A stretch of DNA of 64,000 nt from Datisca glomerata (taxonomy: Eukaryota; Streptophyta; Magnoliopsida; Cucurbitales; Datiscaceae): the NCBI GenBank assembly GCA_003255025.1, contig QANY01008723.1, positions 186,001-250,000 of the forward strand, in the 5' to 3' direction. A program made the position numbers and the translations under genes. This document shows positions 46,650-58,800 of this stretch, in pieces. The stretch's first letter is position 1; every line of letters begins with the position of its first letter. The notes under the pieces were generated by a model, which saw nothing but the letters and a program-made list of their open reading frames with translations, was not told the DNA's origin and searched no databases.

Positions 46650-47776
46650 TCATTGCTCAATTAAACTAGCTACTGGAATAAGGTTCCCAAAAATCAGGAT
46701 ATAATAAACATCACGTAAAACTATAAAATTATTATCAAATGACAATTTAATACTTCTCATAGATATAGCCGATACAAGTGGTCCATTTCCCCAAAAGAAG
46801 CTGAACTCGCTCTCGTCAAGCCTTCTGATTTCCCTGAACCCTTGCAGGGAATAACAGATATGGTTAGTGGCTGTAGAGTCTACAATCCAAGAAAAAATAG
46901 AGTCAACCACATAACAGGCCTTAGTGACAAATAATATACCTTTAGATCTCAACTCCTTGAGATAGTCTGAGTAGTTGCGTTTCCAATTATCAGCAGCTCC
47001 AAAATGATGACACTTGTCTTTCGACTTGTCCACTTTTGTAGTGCCCTTGGGACCTCTCTTGTCTTTCTTTGTGGCGTCAGAGGTGGAAGACTTGCTTTCA
47101 GTAAAGTTTTCCTCTCCAGTCTTCCTCTTGCCCTTCAAAAATAGGGTTACAATAGCTTGTAGTTCCTTCATCAGCTCAGAAAGTGAGTACTTCAACTTAT
47201 TCATCGAATAATTAAGTTTGAAGTTCTCAAAAATGTCAGGCAAAGTCTCAAGGACCATATCAACTTGTCTCTCATCATCTACCTCAGCACCCATGATCTC
47301 CATCTCATTCAGATAACTAATGATCAGCATCATGTGTTCTCTAACAGGAGTTTCAGGTTTCATCCTGCAATTCAGAAGTTTCTCACAGCTGCCTGTTTGG
47401 CTGGACGACCCTGATCTCCGAACATTTCAGTGATGTTCAACATCACACCAGCAGCAGTTTTCATGTTATGATATTATTGTTGCAACACATTGCTAACAGA
47501 AGCCAAGATGTAGCTCTTGGTGATCTCATCAGAATGCAACCAAGAAGCATAAGCATCATTTTTCTCTTGAGTCGATTCAACATTTGGCTCAAGGGGATAA
47601 GGGGTGGTGAGAAAAAACTTGTGCTTTTCTACCGTCAGCACGATATCAAGATTATGTTTCCAATCTACAAAACTTTCTCCAGTAAGTTTATTCATGTTTA
47701 AGATACTTGAGAGTGGGGATAGCGACATGATTACTGAAATTAATAAATAAAGCAGTGTGAATAAATACTCAATCAC
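46650..47776 (-). pseudogene. Copia gag and aspartic protease
   Basis: Gag N-terminal segment in 47776-47474 (LNMNKLTGESFVDWKHNLDI), a gap and frameshift, then 47363-46650 with the gag C-terminal half. The zinc knuckle reads CHHFGAADNWKRNY where the family has CX2CX4HX4C, so three of four ligands are lost. The protease active site reads WIVDSTATNHIC where the family has DSGA. Both are disabled by substitution as well as by frame breaks. Confidence 0.8.
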
Positions 47777-47928
47777 TTAGGAAAGTACTATGCATGATGC
47801 AAATACTTAAATATTTAAAAATTCAATAAAAAATATTCCTTCCATGATGTTACGATCAATAACGATAGCTTATCTCATCTAGAGACAATGTCCAAGCTAC
47901 CTCCTATTGTATCGAGACTCTCTCGTTT

Positions 47929-48358
47929 AAGGGTGTAAGCAAAACTGAGAAACCAATAAAGCTGAGTCGAACCGAACCAAACTAAGCCGTTAAGTCAGTT
48001 AGTCAATTTATTTAATTTCTTTCAGTTTTAATAATAAGAAAACCACATTTTTCATTCAATTTGCGGTTCAAGGGGTGAAAACCGATTATAATCTAACCGC
48101 ACCGCATATATTGATACTAGTGAATTATTTTCCAATTCCTAGGTACTAAGTCATTGGTTGGGACGCATCTCTGGCTAATTGGCACCCAGGTCGAATCTCC
48201 TAACATACTTTTTTCTCATTTTTTTTCAATACTTGGTTGGAAATAAATAAAGTAAACCCTAACCTAACCAATGTAACCATCCATTTCTCTTCTTCGCCAC
48301 TCTCAGTCACTCTCAGACTCAAACAGAGTCTCTCTCTCTCTCTCAACAGTGTCTCTCA

Positions 48359-48404
<46 letters not shown>

Positions 48405-49177
48405 TGCCTCGCTCGTTCTCTATTCTGAATCTCTTTGCTTTTCTGCCATTTTTGTCTACACAAAATCGCTAGTTTCACAGAAATCATGTACTTGAAGTTT
48501 AGCTTTCACCGGAAAATAGTTCGATTGTCTTGATCATATCATCTCTCTCTCTCTCTCACGAATACAGCCTCTCACTGTCGATCAGTATTGTAGACCCGAC
48601 GGCTGAGCACCGAACAACGTCATCAGAACTGCATCATTATTGTAGATCTAACGATTGGCCATTCACTTAGATCCAGAGGCTGTGCCACCGAATAACCTAA
48701 TCGTTGTCGCTTCATTTTCATAGTTTTCTAGAGCTCAGATCTCATATTTGTGTATGAGTTAAAATTTATTGGTAGTCCTCATATCTCTCTCTCTCTCTCT
48801 TTGTGTCTCTGTCTAGGGCATAAACAAATGAAGGGATCTGTGTTTTTTATTCATGCAATCTTTTTTTCTTCGTTAGGTTTTTTGTATTATTATCTGAATG
48901 TAAGATTTAATATGGCTGAGATATGGTTGAAATTTGGATGAGATTTGGATGAGATTTGCTGAAATTTGTGTTAGAGTTAGAATTCCTTTACTTTGTTTTC
49001 AATCTCACGGTCCACTTCGGTTTTTGTCACTTTTTATCAATTTTTCATGATTCGGTTCAGCTCGGTTTTTTGCTATTAAGCGGTTCGGTTCGGTTTTTGA
49101 ATGTATAAAATTATATTTTTGGTTCGGCTCATAAAAACTCTATAAACTGAGCTGATTTGAACCTCTTACACTCTTAA
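47929..49177. mobile_element. hAT-like non-autonomous transposon, 1249 bp
   Basis: It starts AAGGGTGTAAGC and ends CTTACACTCTTAA (imperfect terminal inverted repeats). The flanks are TCTCGTTT (47921-47928) and TCTCATTT (49178-49185), an 8-bp target duplication with one change, as hAT elements make. GGTTCGGTTCGG-type sequence lies near both ends (inverted GAACCGAACC at 47970, direct at 49072). The interior has (CT)n microsatellites (48328-48402, 48541-48558, 48783-48802) and a tRNA-like stretch. No transposase. It lies in the leader of the copia element. Confidence 0.75.
48138..48200 (+). repeat. Possible tRNA-derived SINE head inside the hAT-like element
   Basis: A box A-like TAAGTCATTGGTTGGGAC and, about 40 nt on, a box B-like CAGGTCGAATCTC have pol III promoter spacing. 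The following T-rich stretch could be the 3' side of a short SINE or simply part of the host element. Confidence 0.35.
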
Positions 49178-49185
49178 TCTCATTT

Positions 49186-50215
49186 GATTAACGCTTCTCA
49201 AGATGTCACTACATTCAGCTTAACCAATCACCAATGGTTTTGGTCACCTTAGCCCTATTGACTAGCCCCCATGAGGGATTCCAATGTGCTTTGGTCTAAG
49301 TGTTTAACCAAGGCATCGACTCTAAAGATTCTTATGAACTAATAGTCCGTCTAGGGACGGTCCTACCTCACTACTTCATTTACAAGCTTTAGATTCTTAA
49401 ATAACTTGATAACTCAAAACGACACGGTTCCAAAGTTTCTCCCATAAAGAAATGACCACTAGGGCGACTCTAAAAGACAAACAATACATAGATAATTATC
49501 TTTTAAATTCAAAATTCAAAAGATAAAATTGATAATTATCCTTTTAAATTTAAAATCCAAAAGATAAAAGGATAAAAAAAGGATAATTTTCTTTTAAAAT
49601 CAAATTCAAAAGATAACATAGATCATTATGTTTTTCGATACCATATCTTTTGAACTTTAGATATCTTTTATCCATTTAAAAACCAAATTTCAAAATTCAA
49701 AATATTAAAGATAAAAATTGAGATTATGGTTTTTTATGAAACATCACAGGGTTTCCTAAACTGTAATTGTTTATCGCTTAGAGTTTCATAATCCCTAGTC
49801 GCTACCGAGAGCACGACAGTGGACAGCAGGAGGCGGCGTGGCATGGCAGCGGGCGGTGGCAGCGGTGACCGGCAGCGGTAGCCGCCGATAACTTTTCCGG
49901 TGGCGTCAACTTCTGGCGCCGGTGCCGGCAAATGACGCTTTTTAAGCGGTTTTCGAAGCGACGGCGATAGTACATTAAATTTATCAAAAATTACAACTTT
50001 TACAATAAAATGAATTACATAAAATCATATGCCTCAAATCTAGAGCACATCAATTCTAAATTGAAAAATAAAAATGCCTAGATCCAATAGATTGAGATCT
50101 AATCACATAACACATTTAAACATATTTGAATCTACCGTACACAAATATATGTCAATATCAACAAATTCATCGATACTTTCGTTTCAAATATCTATATGCA
50201 TAATCAACAACTTAT
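49186..50215 (-). other. Leader of the copia element
   Basis: Non-coding sequence between the primer site and gag. 49480-49690 is AT-rich with several inverted TTATCTTTT / AAAAGATAA copies. 49800-49930 is a GC-rich island (GGCGGCGTGGCATGGCAGCG) unlike the surroundings. Frames crossing the island have no recognised domain. Confidence 0.5.
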
Positions 50216-50228
50216 GGCTTTGATACCA
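50216..50228 (-). promoter_or_regulatory. Primer-binding site of the copia element (tRNA-iMet type)
   Basis: Minus-strand TGGTATCAAAGCC differs by one base from TGGTATCAGAGCC, the standard plant copia site. It lies 2 nt inside the 5' LTR. Confidence 0.8.
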
Positions 50229-50230
50229 AT

Positions 50231-50807
50231 TGTTGGATCGGTGGTTTTAAAATTAAAGAAAAATAAGTTTGAACCATGAACGGTTCGTGGGCAGATTATA
50301 AATTTTTTTTTCTAAAACTTATTTAATCGAATTGAATAATTAAAAAATAAAACAACAAACGATCATGTATATCAGATATTGAAACGAATAGAAAAAGGTT
50401 GAAACGATTTCACCTTTGCGATGTATCAGAAATTTTCTGAATTGGTGGAATTCTTGTATTCGTTTTTCACGTTCTTCAAACTTTAAGATCCAAATCTTCA
50501 AGCTTGATCTTCAAGATCCAAAATCCAAATACGGTCTTCAAGAACCAATTTCCCTAAATTTTCTTCACACCAATAACCGCTCTTTAATTTTAAAAATATA
50601 TCTCATGATAATTTGTTTAGTAACTGAGTGTGGGCTCTCAAAATGATTGATAAGAAAAATCAATTTTTTCTTCCTTCAATTTGAAACTCGGCGGCAAGAT
50701 GTGGGGAGGGGGAGAAAACTCTTTCTCTCTCTGTGCAATTACACACTACATTGATCAGTATCAATTATTGTGTTCTAATACAATTCCATTGTGGCAATCA
50801 AATTGTT

Positions 50808-50844
<37 letters not shown>

Positions 50845-52235
50845 TTATTAATTTTAAAAATTTGTAAATATACCCATATATTTCAAATTTCTAAAAATTA
50901 ACCCTAAAATAATCACCATGGCCGAATTTTGTATATATCCTCTTAGAATTTGTGTTGTATCAAAATTCATTAATCCAATTGAAAAATCTAATTGATTTCT
51001 ATCAATTAATTAATTAATTAATTTATATTTATTAATTATCTAATAATTAGAAAATAATAAATTAATTGATTTCAATATAATTAATCACACTTAACTAATT
51101 AAGTGACAACACCCATCACATATGAGTGTAGGAAATACACAATGGCACCAAAATACATTTTGGTCCAACTAATATCGTTTTTTCTATTCCTATTCACATG
51201 AGCTATTCTTGAGATTGAATGGACACACATGAACAAAGTTATTGGATTCAAATACCCAGTGAATTTATCTTTAGAAATTCCCAACCTATTTAATCCTGAC
51301 ATCATATGAATCCACTATAGGTTCGATGCCGAATCAACTCTCGATTCGTGCGCGCTATATCTTCTGTTGGTACAAATATCTTTTTTATTTCACGGTCTAC
51401 AGAATATTTTAACATATTACCCATCGTGAATATCAGTAACAAGAGTGGGCTGTAAAATTACTGTTTTACCTCTCTTGTTATTATTTCCTTAACTCCTTTA
51501 TATAAGAAAGACAAAATAGTGAATTGTCTCGTATAATTCACAAGTCATAATCAATGAGTCAATTCATTGAATATCAGTCCTGATTTATTTATTCACACAC
51601 TCATCAATAAAGCATGAGGTGATATTGTTGCTTTCACAATCCAACCATGAATTCCATATTTATAAATCTCATAACTCCAACGTAGTTGAATTACGATCCC
51701 AACAGTCGAGATATTGTCTGTCAATTCTAACTAACCCATTTGACATATCAAATATCGCAAGTAACTAAGTCAAGCTACATATTCACCTCAGGATTAATGT
51801 CACTATGAAAATACACTTAAGGTGTAACAATTAGATTTAGAGCTAGGTAAATGGTTTTTGCTCTAAACTAATTTGTTACCAGTATATTCAACATGTTCCG
51901 TAACATGTCTAGGTTAACCGTTTGAGTCTCCACTCTCATGCCCTAAGACTAGCATCCATTGGTTCAACCTAATAGTCATGATCAGATTCGATTGCCCAGT
52001 CAATTCTAAGACTGTGAATAATGTTCTGAACTATTTCAGAAGAGTTTGTCTGGAAGACTCATCTGTCTTTACTCTTCTTACATTGATAATAGTTCCAAGA
52101 CTTGAGTGAAAACACACTTTAAGTAAAGAAAAACTTTTATGTATTCATTAAATTCGGTAAAACAAAATGTCTGAGAAATCAATAAATATTCATAAATAAT
52201 TATTATATTTATACTTCATGGAAAAAATTCCAACA
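50231..52235 (-). repeat. 5' LTR of the copia element
   Basis: 2005 bp, pairing with 41862-43829. The TATA region of the other copy (CATCATATATTTATAG) is here replaced by an (AT)n run at about 50809-50840. A TTAA repeat lies at 51002-51022. Confidence 0.85.
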
Positions 52236-52734
52236 CTGCAGAGCATTGATGATGAGAGGTTAGAGGAAAAAACGGAATTTTTTAAAACAGAGGAAGGGAG
52301 CATTTAATGGTCAACCACTTCCACAACTCCCTTTATTTAATCAAGAAGGAAACATGACAAAGCTTGGGGATAACAAGGGTATTAGGCCCATATGCGAACT
52401 CAAGCCAACTAAAATTGAGATATTGTCTTATGGTCGTCTAGCACTAATTAACCCATTGGGCCAAGAGGAGTAGTGACAGACCCAAAAAGCCAAGTTAAGA
52501 TCCAATAAAGTGAGGAAGTGGACTGATTTTCAACAAAAATTAAAAACACCAACAAAGGCAAAGGGTCGAAGTGAGCGAGACAGAACATAGCAAGGATAAA
52601 TTAGACGAGCTCATTTTGACAGAAGATCATGTTTTCAAGGACTAACAAAGCCCCAACTAGGAATGAATTTGGGAGACAAACAGGTGGAATCAAGAGGTGG
52701 TGGAGACCAACCTTAATGGGTCTCCAAGGCAGCC
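52236..52734 (+). pseudogene. LINE 2 ORF1 tail
   Basis: Low-quality coding between the copia LTR and the ORF2 start. Stops are frequent (for example near 52305). It is placed here by position between ORF1 and ORF2; no domain is recognisable. Confidence 0.4.
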
Positions 52735-53870
52735 ATGAAGCTCCTATGTTGGAACTCTCAAGGTATTGGGAGGGCCTTGACATTTCATAGCCAGCAAGAG
52801 GCAGTTAGAAAAACTTCCTCAGATCTCATCTTCATACTAGAAACAAAAAACAAATCTATTAAGCTGGAGCAAATAAAAAGGAGATTAAAGTATCCTCATG
52901 GTTTATCTATGGAACCTGCTAATACCAAGGGAGGCCTTAGCTTATTATGGAAGGGTCATTACATGGTGCAGGTAATATCTTATTCATATTTTATGAAAGA
53001 AGCAAATGTTTTTTATAATCTGAACAACAAGCACTGGTATTTCTTTGGTGTGTACGGCTGTCATGAGAGTAAAGAGAGAAAAATTCAATTTGAGTTGATT
53101 ATTCAGAAACTATTATCCATACCGGAGCCAGTTCTGGAGATTTCAATGAGGTCTTACTCGGTTGGGAGAAATCGGGAGGTAACCTGGTGGAATTCAATAA
53201 TGGCAAGAACCTTTGTAATTTAATATGTTCCTGCATATTTAGTGGATTTAGGATTTGTTGGGCCAAAATTCACTTGGTGCAATCGAAGAGAAGCAGGTAC
53301 AATTTTATGCAAATTGGAATGTTCTTTATGTTCTTGTAGTTAGATGTTTATGTATGAAAAAACAATAGTGCATCACTTAAATTTCCCAGGCTCAGTTCAT
53401 TCCATGCTTCTAATCGACACTCTGCCTCAGACTAGAAGGAAAATAGTGGTTCAACGATTTCGCTTTGATATCATATGAGCGAAATATGATAGTTGCAAGC
53501 AGGTGATGATTCAATCATGAGGCTTAGAAAATCGCGGGTCAAAAACCCTTTCACCGTTGGTTTGACCAAATTACATACTGGAGCACCAATTCACTAATCT
53601 TGAAAGCGCCTTTTGTCAAACAGTTGACATGTACCTAAAGGACACCTATTTCCACACCCACGGCTGACAGAATCAAGGCTCTGCATGTTTGTCACATCTC
53701 CTTTTTTAAAAAACCCTTTGTGTCTCCCAACCAATTCAAGACAGCAACTAATAGGACAATCAAATCCATTGAGTAGAAACCCGAAAGACCCATGTTGGTA
53801 GTTTGCCACCAAATTATACAGATGGGGAAAGAGTGATACGGCACTCCAAGCAACTAAGGACAATTTACTT
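52735..53870 (+). pseudogene. LINE 2 ORF2, endonuclease domain
   Basis: The start MKLLCWNSQGIGRALTFHSQ at 52735 is the usual ORF2 N terminus. ILETKNKS, GGLSLLWKG and WYFFGVYGCHE follow. At about 53132 a frameshift occurs; in the other frame SGDFNEVLLGWEKSGG carries the active site. LGFVGPKFTWCNRREAG follows at 53240. The rest to 53870 is broken by stops; part of it reads only in pieces. Confidence 0.78.
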
Positions 53871-54895
53871 CAATGGAGGAGGAAGACACAATGCAATTCT
53901 CAAGTCCGCATCAAAGAGTTATCCTCCCAACTTCAAGCCTTTTATGTCAATCTGATAAAAGATTTCCGAATGATTAAAGAGCTGGAAGGAGAAATGGTGA
54001 AAACGATCTTAGAAGAGGAAAGTTTTTGGAAAGATAAAGTACACTTTGATTGGCTCAATTTGGGGGATCATAACACCGCATTTTTCCATGCCAAATTCAA
54101 GCAACGGAGCAGAAGTCTTCAAATTCAAGGCCTTGAAGATGACATGGGAATATGGCATATGGATCATATTAGTTTAAATGAGATATCTCACATGTATTTC
54201 TCCAACCTTTTCAATTCTCAAGCACCAAAAGAGATAGAAAAGGTCGTAAAAGTATTGACAACTCAAGTAACCGCCACCCAAAATGAGGCTTTGATCGCCT
54301 ATTTCCAAGAAGATGAGATTACAACAGCCGTACACCAAATGAATGCATCCAAAGCACCTAACCAGATGGTTTCAATGTTGGTTTTTTCCAAAGTCAATGG
54401 GGAATAGTAGCTAAAGATATCGGGGCCATGTTGAAGGAGTTTCGTGAAATAGGGCAGCTTCCTAAAGGTGTAAACTCTACATACATTAGTCTTATTCTTA
54501 AGATTTCTACTCCTCGATCCATGAGTGACTTCCGTCCTATATCTTTATGCAATGAAATTTATAAGATAATTTCTATGGTGCTTTGTAATAGATTAAAATC
54601 AGTGTTAAATGATTTAATTTTTCCATTTCAAAGTGCCTTACAGCAGGGAGGCGCATCTAGGACAATATTATTATAGTCCATGAGGCACTTCATTTCTCTT
54701 AAAATGAAATCTCGGGGCGAGGATGGTGATATGATTCTGAAATTGGATATGGCTAATTCCTATGACCGGCTAGAATGGTCATTTATTGAAGCAATGTTGG
54801 TAAAAATGAAGTTCCATAGGAAATGGAGAGGATGGATCATGGAATATGTTAAAATAATTTCTTTTTCAACTATAATTATTGGGGAACTCACAGAT
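53870..54895 (+). pseudogene. LINE 2 ORF2, reverse transcriptase, 3'-truncated
   Basis: The linker is in the frame at 53970-54407 (WLNLGDHNTAFFHAKFKQR, MYFSNLFNSQ). RT follows in 54428-54676 (SDFRPISLCNEIYKIISMVL) and 54680-54895 (LKLDMANSYDRLEWSFIEAM, with the first catalytic Asp). Homology ends after IIIGELTD at about 54895, before the YADD motif. The C-terminal RT, zinc region and RNase H are missing. Confidence 0.8.
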
Positions 54896-55519
54896 TTACA
54901 GTTTAACCATTTAAATATAACATATTATATCACGGATGATATATAATAATATATTAAAGATATACTACAATATATTGACGGTATATATATATATATATAC
55001 ATCATTGCACATTTTCATAGTACATCTGTATATAATTTTTTTTAAAAAGATTGACAGTTAGAAAAATTGATAATTCTTACAAAATCACATTTTTTTACCA
55101 TTCTCTTCTATTTTTTTTAAAAATAGATTATTTTCCTAAACAGCAAACAGCAAAAAAAATGTAATTTCAGCATAAAAGATCTGAATTCTTCATTTTAAAA
55201 ACTTACCAACTTTACAAAAGGTCCCTTTTTTCCTTCCAAAAAAACCCTTTTATCACCAACGCAATTACAAGAATCAACGACTTAAAGAGGAAATGTGAGT
55301 ACAAATGATCACGGTAGATAGCGTCACGTGCTGTCTTGCTGAGTTGAACAATCCTGTTAAGAAGCACAACGAGAAAAAAGTTAAAAACGGGATTTTTGTC
55401 TCCTGAAAAATAGAGGTGAGATGATATATATAATTATAGGGGGATGGGTTCGTCTCCACCCGACAACTCAACAAAGGTTAAGATTTAAGAACAAATTTTG
55501 GCTGTCCAAAATCACCCTC
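54896..55519. other. Upstream region of the fructokinase gene
   Basis: AT-rich, with a (TA)n run at 54980-55000. No coding. CACGTG at about 55326 is a G-box-like string within 200 bp of the TATA box and may be a control site. Confidence 0.4.
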
Positions 55520-55526
55520 TATAAAT
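55520..55526 (+). promoter_or_regulatory. TATA box of the fructokinase gene
   Basis: CTCTATAAATCAC lies about 310 bp before the start codon. The following CT-rich leader (55560-55830) is typical of plant 5' untranslated regions. Confidence 0.55.
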
Positions 55527-55835
55527 CACAATCAATTAACTAATTCATTTTCCCTTTGCTTTCTCCGCTTCACACTCACCCTCTCTCCATTCTCCGGTAA
55601 CACCATATATCTCTGCTTCTACCTCCCTACTTCATCAACAATTTGGTCTTCCTTTCCAATTTGAAGCTCAACCATTTTCCCACATCACTATATCTGAAGC
55701 CCCCATCAACCCACATAGGCATTATCAAGCTGTGATTGAAGTGCTTTGGTTCTGACCGATTTCACTGATCGAGGAGCTGCTTCGGGGAAATCCTTTTGGA
55801 AGGGTCAAAAGTTGTTTTGATCATCTATTTAGTTG

Positions 55836-58800
55836 ATGGCTCTTCATTCAAGTGTTTTCTGCTTCAGTTGCGTTGCGTCATTCCCCAGCAATTCGGTCAG
55901 GTTTAGACAGCAGGCTGTAAAATCCTCTGGATTCTCATTTAAACCGATGGCTTCGGTCTCTCGCCGGTTGAATGTGAAAGGTACTTGGTTTTGTTTCGTT
56001 TTTGGTGCCACTTGGTTATATGCCTTTGTTTGAAATTGTTGACTGTCAAGTCAAGTGATGTCTCTGATTTGATGGGTTCTGTTAAAAGGATTCTTTTATT
56101 GCAAGTAGGAAGTTCGTCTGTATCAACATTTTATGGGTTATATCCCATTTGAAAAGTATATTGTCAGAGAAATGAAGCATAAGGGAGAGAATGTTGAAAC
56201 TGGTGTCAGGTGATATTTGGGTTTCTTGGTGTAAATATTTAGACTGTGATTTCGGAGTTAGAGTAAACTAGGCTCAAGATATTGTCATCAAGATGTTTGA
56301 CCTCCAAAAGACTATACAAGTAAAATAAAGTGAATGGATCTTACTTTTGTTCACCGTCTGGGGGTAGTTGCTTGACTATGGTTATTTGCTTGAAGATGGC
56401 CTTTTGTCTGAAAGCGAGGACTTTAGTGAGTTTAGGTAGCTTACGTTTTCTGCTTGTGTTATTCTTTGGGCGGAAATTTTGATGAAATTAAACCGAAAGA
56501 TCCAAGTGAAACTTTTATAATAGTTTAGGGACCTAATTGACACTACAGAAATTCATTGTTTTTAAGTACTAGATACTGATGGTTAGAGGAGAAAAAGTGT
56601 ATCTAACCCAAAATGTCATTTATGGAACTGTCAACTTAACTGATTTTTGTCACTTTAAGAAAATGCCAAACGGAATGAGAGATGAAAAAAAAATCTTAAC
56701 AAACCTCGAATTGGGAAAAAATGTTGGAAGCTTTGGTAAATGAAGTTGCCCATATAAATTTAAGTCAAATAGCTATAGAATTTGCATATGTATGAAAATC
56801 ATGATGTCGGTTATGTATGAGATTACATTGGGATAATTGTCATTACTGTTTTTTCTGTTCCATATTAACTGAAACTGTATGTCCTTCAAATTTTTTTATG
56901 CTTCAGCAAAAGCATTTTCAGGAGATGGATCAGTCGAATCAAATGATTCCTCTCTTGTAGTTTGCTTTGGGGAAATGCTGATTGATTTTGTCCCAACTAT
57001 TAGCGGACTTTCTTTATCCGAAGCACCTGCTTTTAAAAAAGCTCCTGGAGGTGCACCAGCTAATGTTGCTGTTGGAATAGCTCGTCTTGGGGGTTCATCT
57101 GCTTTCATCGGGAAGGTGTCATGTTAACTACACATCCTTTAATTGTAGTGTATGGTCCTTGTCGGTGTTAAAAAACATGACTTACTGCTTGGTCCTTTCT
57201 GCTTCCACTTTCTATATATATATTTTCCATCTTAGACATACTCATGCTGGTTGTTCTTGATTCTTATCATTCAAGCCAATTGCAACACAGTTATGTATCA
57301 CAGTTGTCTTGTTAATAAAAATTGCTATAAGTAATTGCTGATAAGCTAAAGTATTTTCTATTTCATCATCATATTCAAATTTTTATTTCTTGTCCAGTGT
57401 ACTAATTACTGAGCAAAACTAGTAGCCAGAGAGCAGATTCAGATTCTGATAGATTGTGAAGGTATTTCATGTTATTGATATGTTCACAGGTCGGTGAAGA
57501 TGAATTTGGATACATGCTTGCGGATATATTAAAGGAAAATAACGTAAACAACGAAGGAATGCGATTTGATCCAGGTGCACGAACTGCTTTGGCTTTTGTC
57601 ACACTTAGGAGTGATGGAGAACGCGAGTTCATGTTTTATCGCAATCCAAGTGCCGATATGTTACTTCAAGAATCCGAACTTGATTATGGTTTGATAAGAA
57701 AGGTATGGATATTATAATACATAGTAACAAGTCGAAGAACTGAGTTTAAAATACACTATTCTTCTTATACATATATAATTTTTCTTTTTTAGCTAATCCA
57801 TTTACACAAATTTTCACATAATGCAAGAAAAGTACTCCATAAGGAATTATTCTCATCAGTATCATTATGTATGTAGTGTTTTTTCAACTTTCCAGTGGCT
57901 TTTATGTCACAGGCGAAAATCCTCCATTATGGTTCTATAAGTCTTATCACAGAGCCTTGCAAGTCGGCGCACATAGCTGCTGCAAAAGCTGCAAAAGATG
58001 CTGGTGTAGTTATTTCCTATGATCCCAATTTGAGGCTGCCCTTGTGGCCTTCTGCAGAGAGTGCCAGAGAAGGGATTCTCAGTATATGGGAATTAGCTGA
58101 TATTATCAAGGTAATTTTGCCTCTTACATATTATCAAGCTGACATTATCAAGCCCTAAGGACTTCTTTGGTAGAGTTTTCGTTTTTATTTTTCTGGTTTC
58201 GAAATTTCAAAAAAAAAATTGCGCAAATACAAGTGTACCAAACGTGTACTCCGATTTACTGATTTTGAAACTGTTTCTGAACAAGTTTTCAGAAAATTTA
58301 CTAAACACTTCTTAAATACTAGTATCAAACTTGTCGGATATTTATATTTTGGGTTAAATGCAAACTATACCACTGAACTTCTTTCAGGGTTTGATTGGAA
58401 ATTTATCACCTGAACTTTATATGTACCAACTCTGACAAAAAAATAAATTAATTTAGCAAATTTATTCCTCGAACTTTAGAAATTAGCGAAAGTTACCCCT
58501 CAAAACAAAATTATGTCAAATTGTTCACGGAACCTACCAAACATTGCACTTGTGAGCTGCTTGACGCCTAATTCTAAAGCATTTCCCACGTTGAAGCCAA
58601 TAAAAACCTTAGCAAAATGTAAATTGTTGGTTGAAGAAGGTGCAGAACCAAAGGTGGAAGAAGATTGAAGAAACAGAAAGAATATAGAAAGTAAAAGGTA
58701 ACACGGTCGCGGGTATTGCTCTTTGAGGGGTCAATTTTGATAATTACTGAAGTTTGAGTAGTAATTTACGAATAGTATAAATTGCTAACCCCTGAAAGTT

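Larger units (their letters stand above)
41862..52235 (-). mobile_element. Ty1/copia LTR retrotransposon, full length but dead
   Basis: LTRs at 41862-43829 and 50231-52235, both TGTTGGAT...TTCCAACA. On the minus strand the order is 5' LTR, primer site for initiator tRNA-Met (50216-50228), leader carrying a hAT-like insertion, gag, protease, integrase, RT and RNase H, polypurine tract (43830-43845), 3' LTR. Integrase before RT identifies copia. Coding is broken in every domain. Flanking 5-mers (CTAGC and CTGCA) do not match, so the target duplication is mutated or the ends are off by a base. It lies in LINE 2 ORF1. LTR differences (indels, a G run, an AT microsatellite) suggest an old insertion. 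Confidence 0.88.
41045..54895 (+). mobile_element. Second L1-type LINE, split by a copia element (LINE 2)
   Basis: ORF1 at 41045-41861, resuming at 52236; ORF2 from 52735 to about 54895. The intervening 41862-52235 is a copia element. LINE homology starts right at the palindromic MITE and stops inside the RT domain at about 54895, followed by unrelated AT-rich sequence. Loss of the 3' end is atypical of LINE insertion, which truncates 5' ends, so a later deletion is likely. It differs in sequence from LINE 1. Confidence 0.75.
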
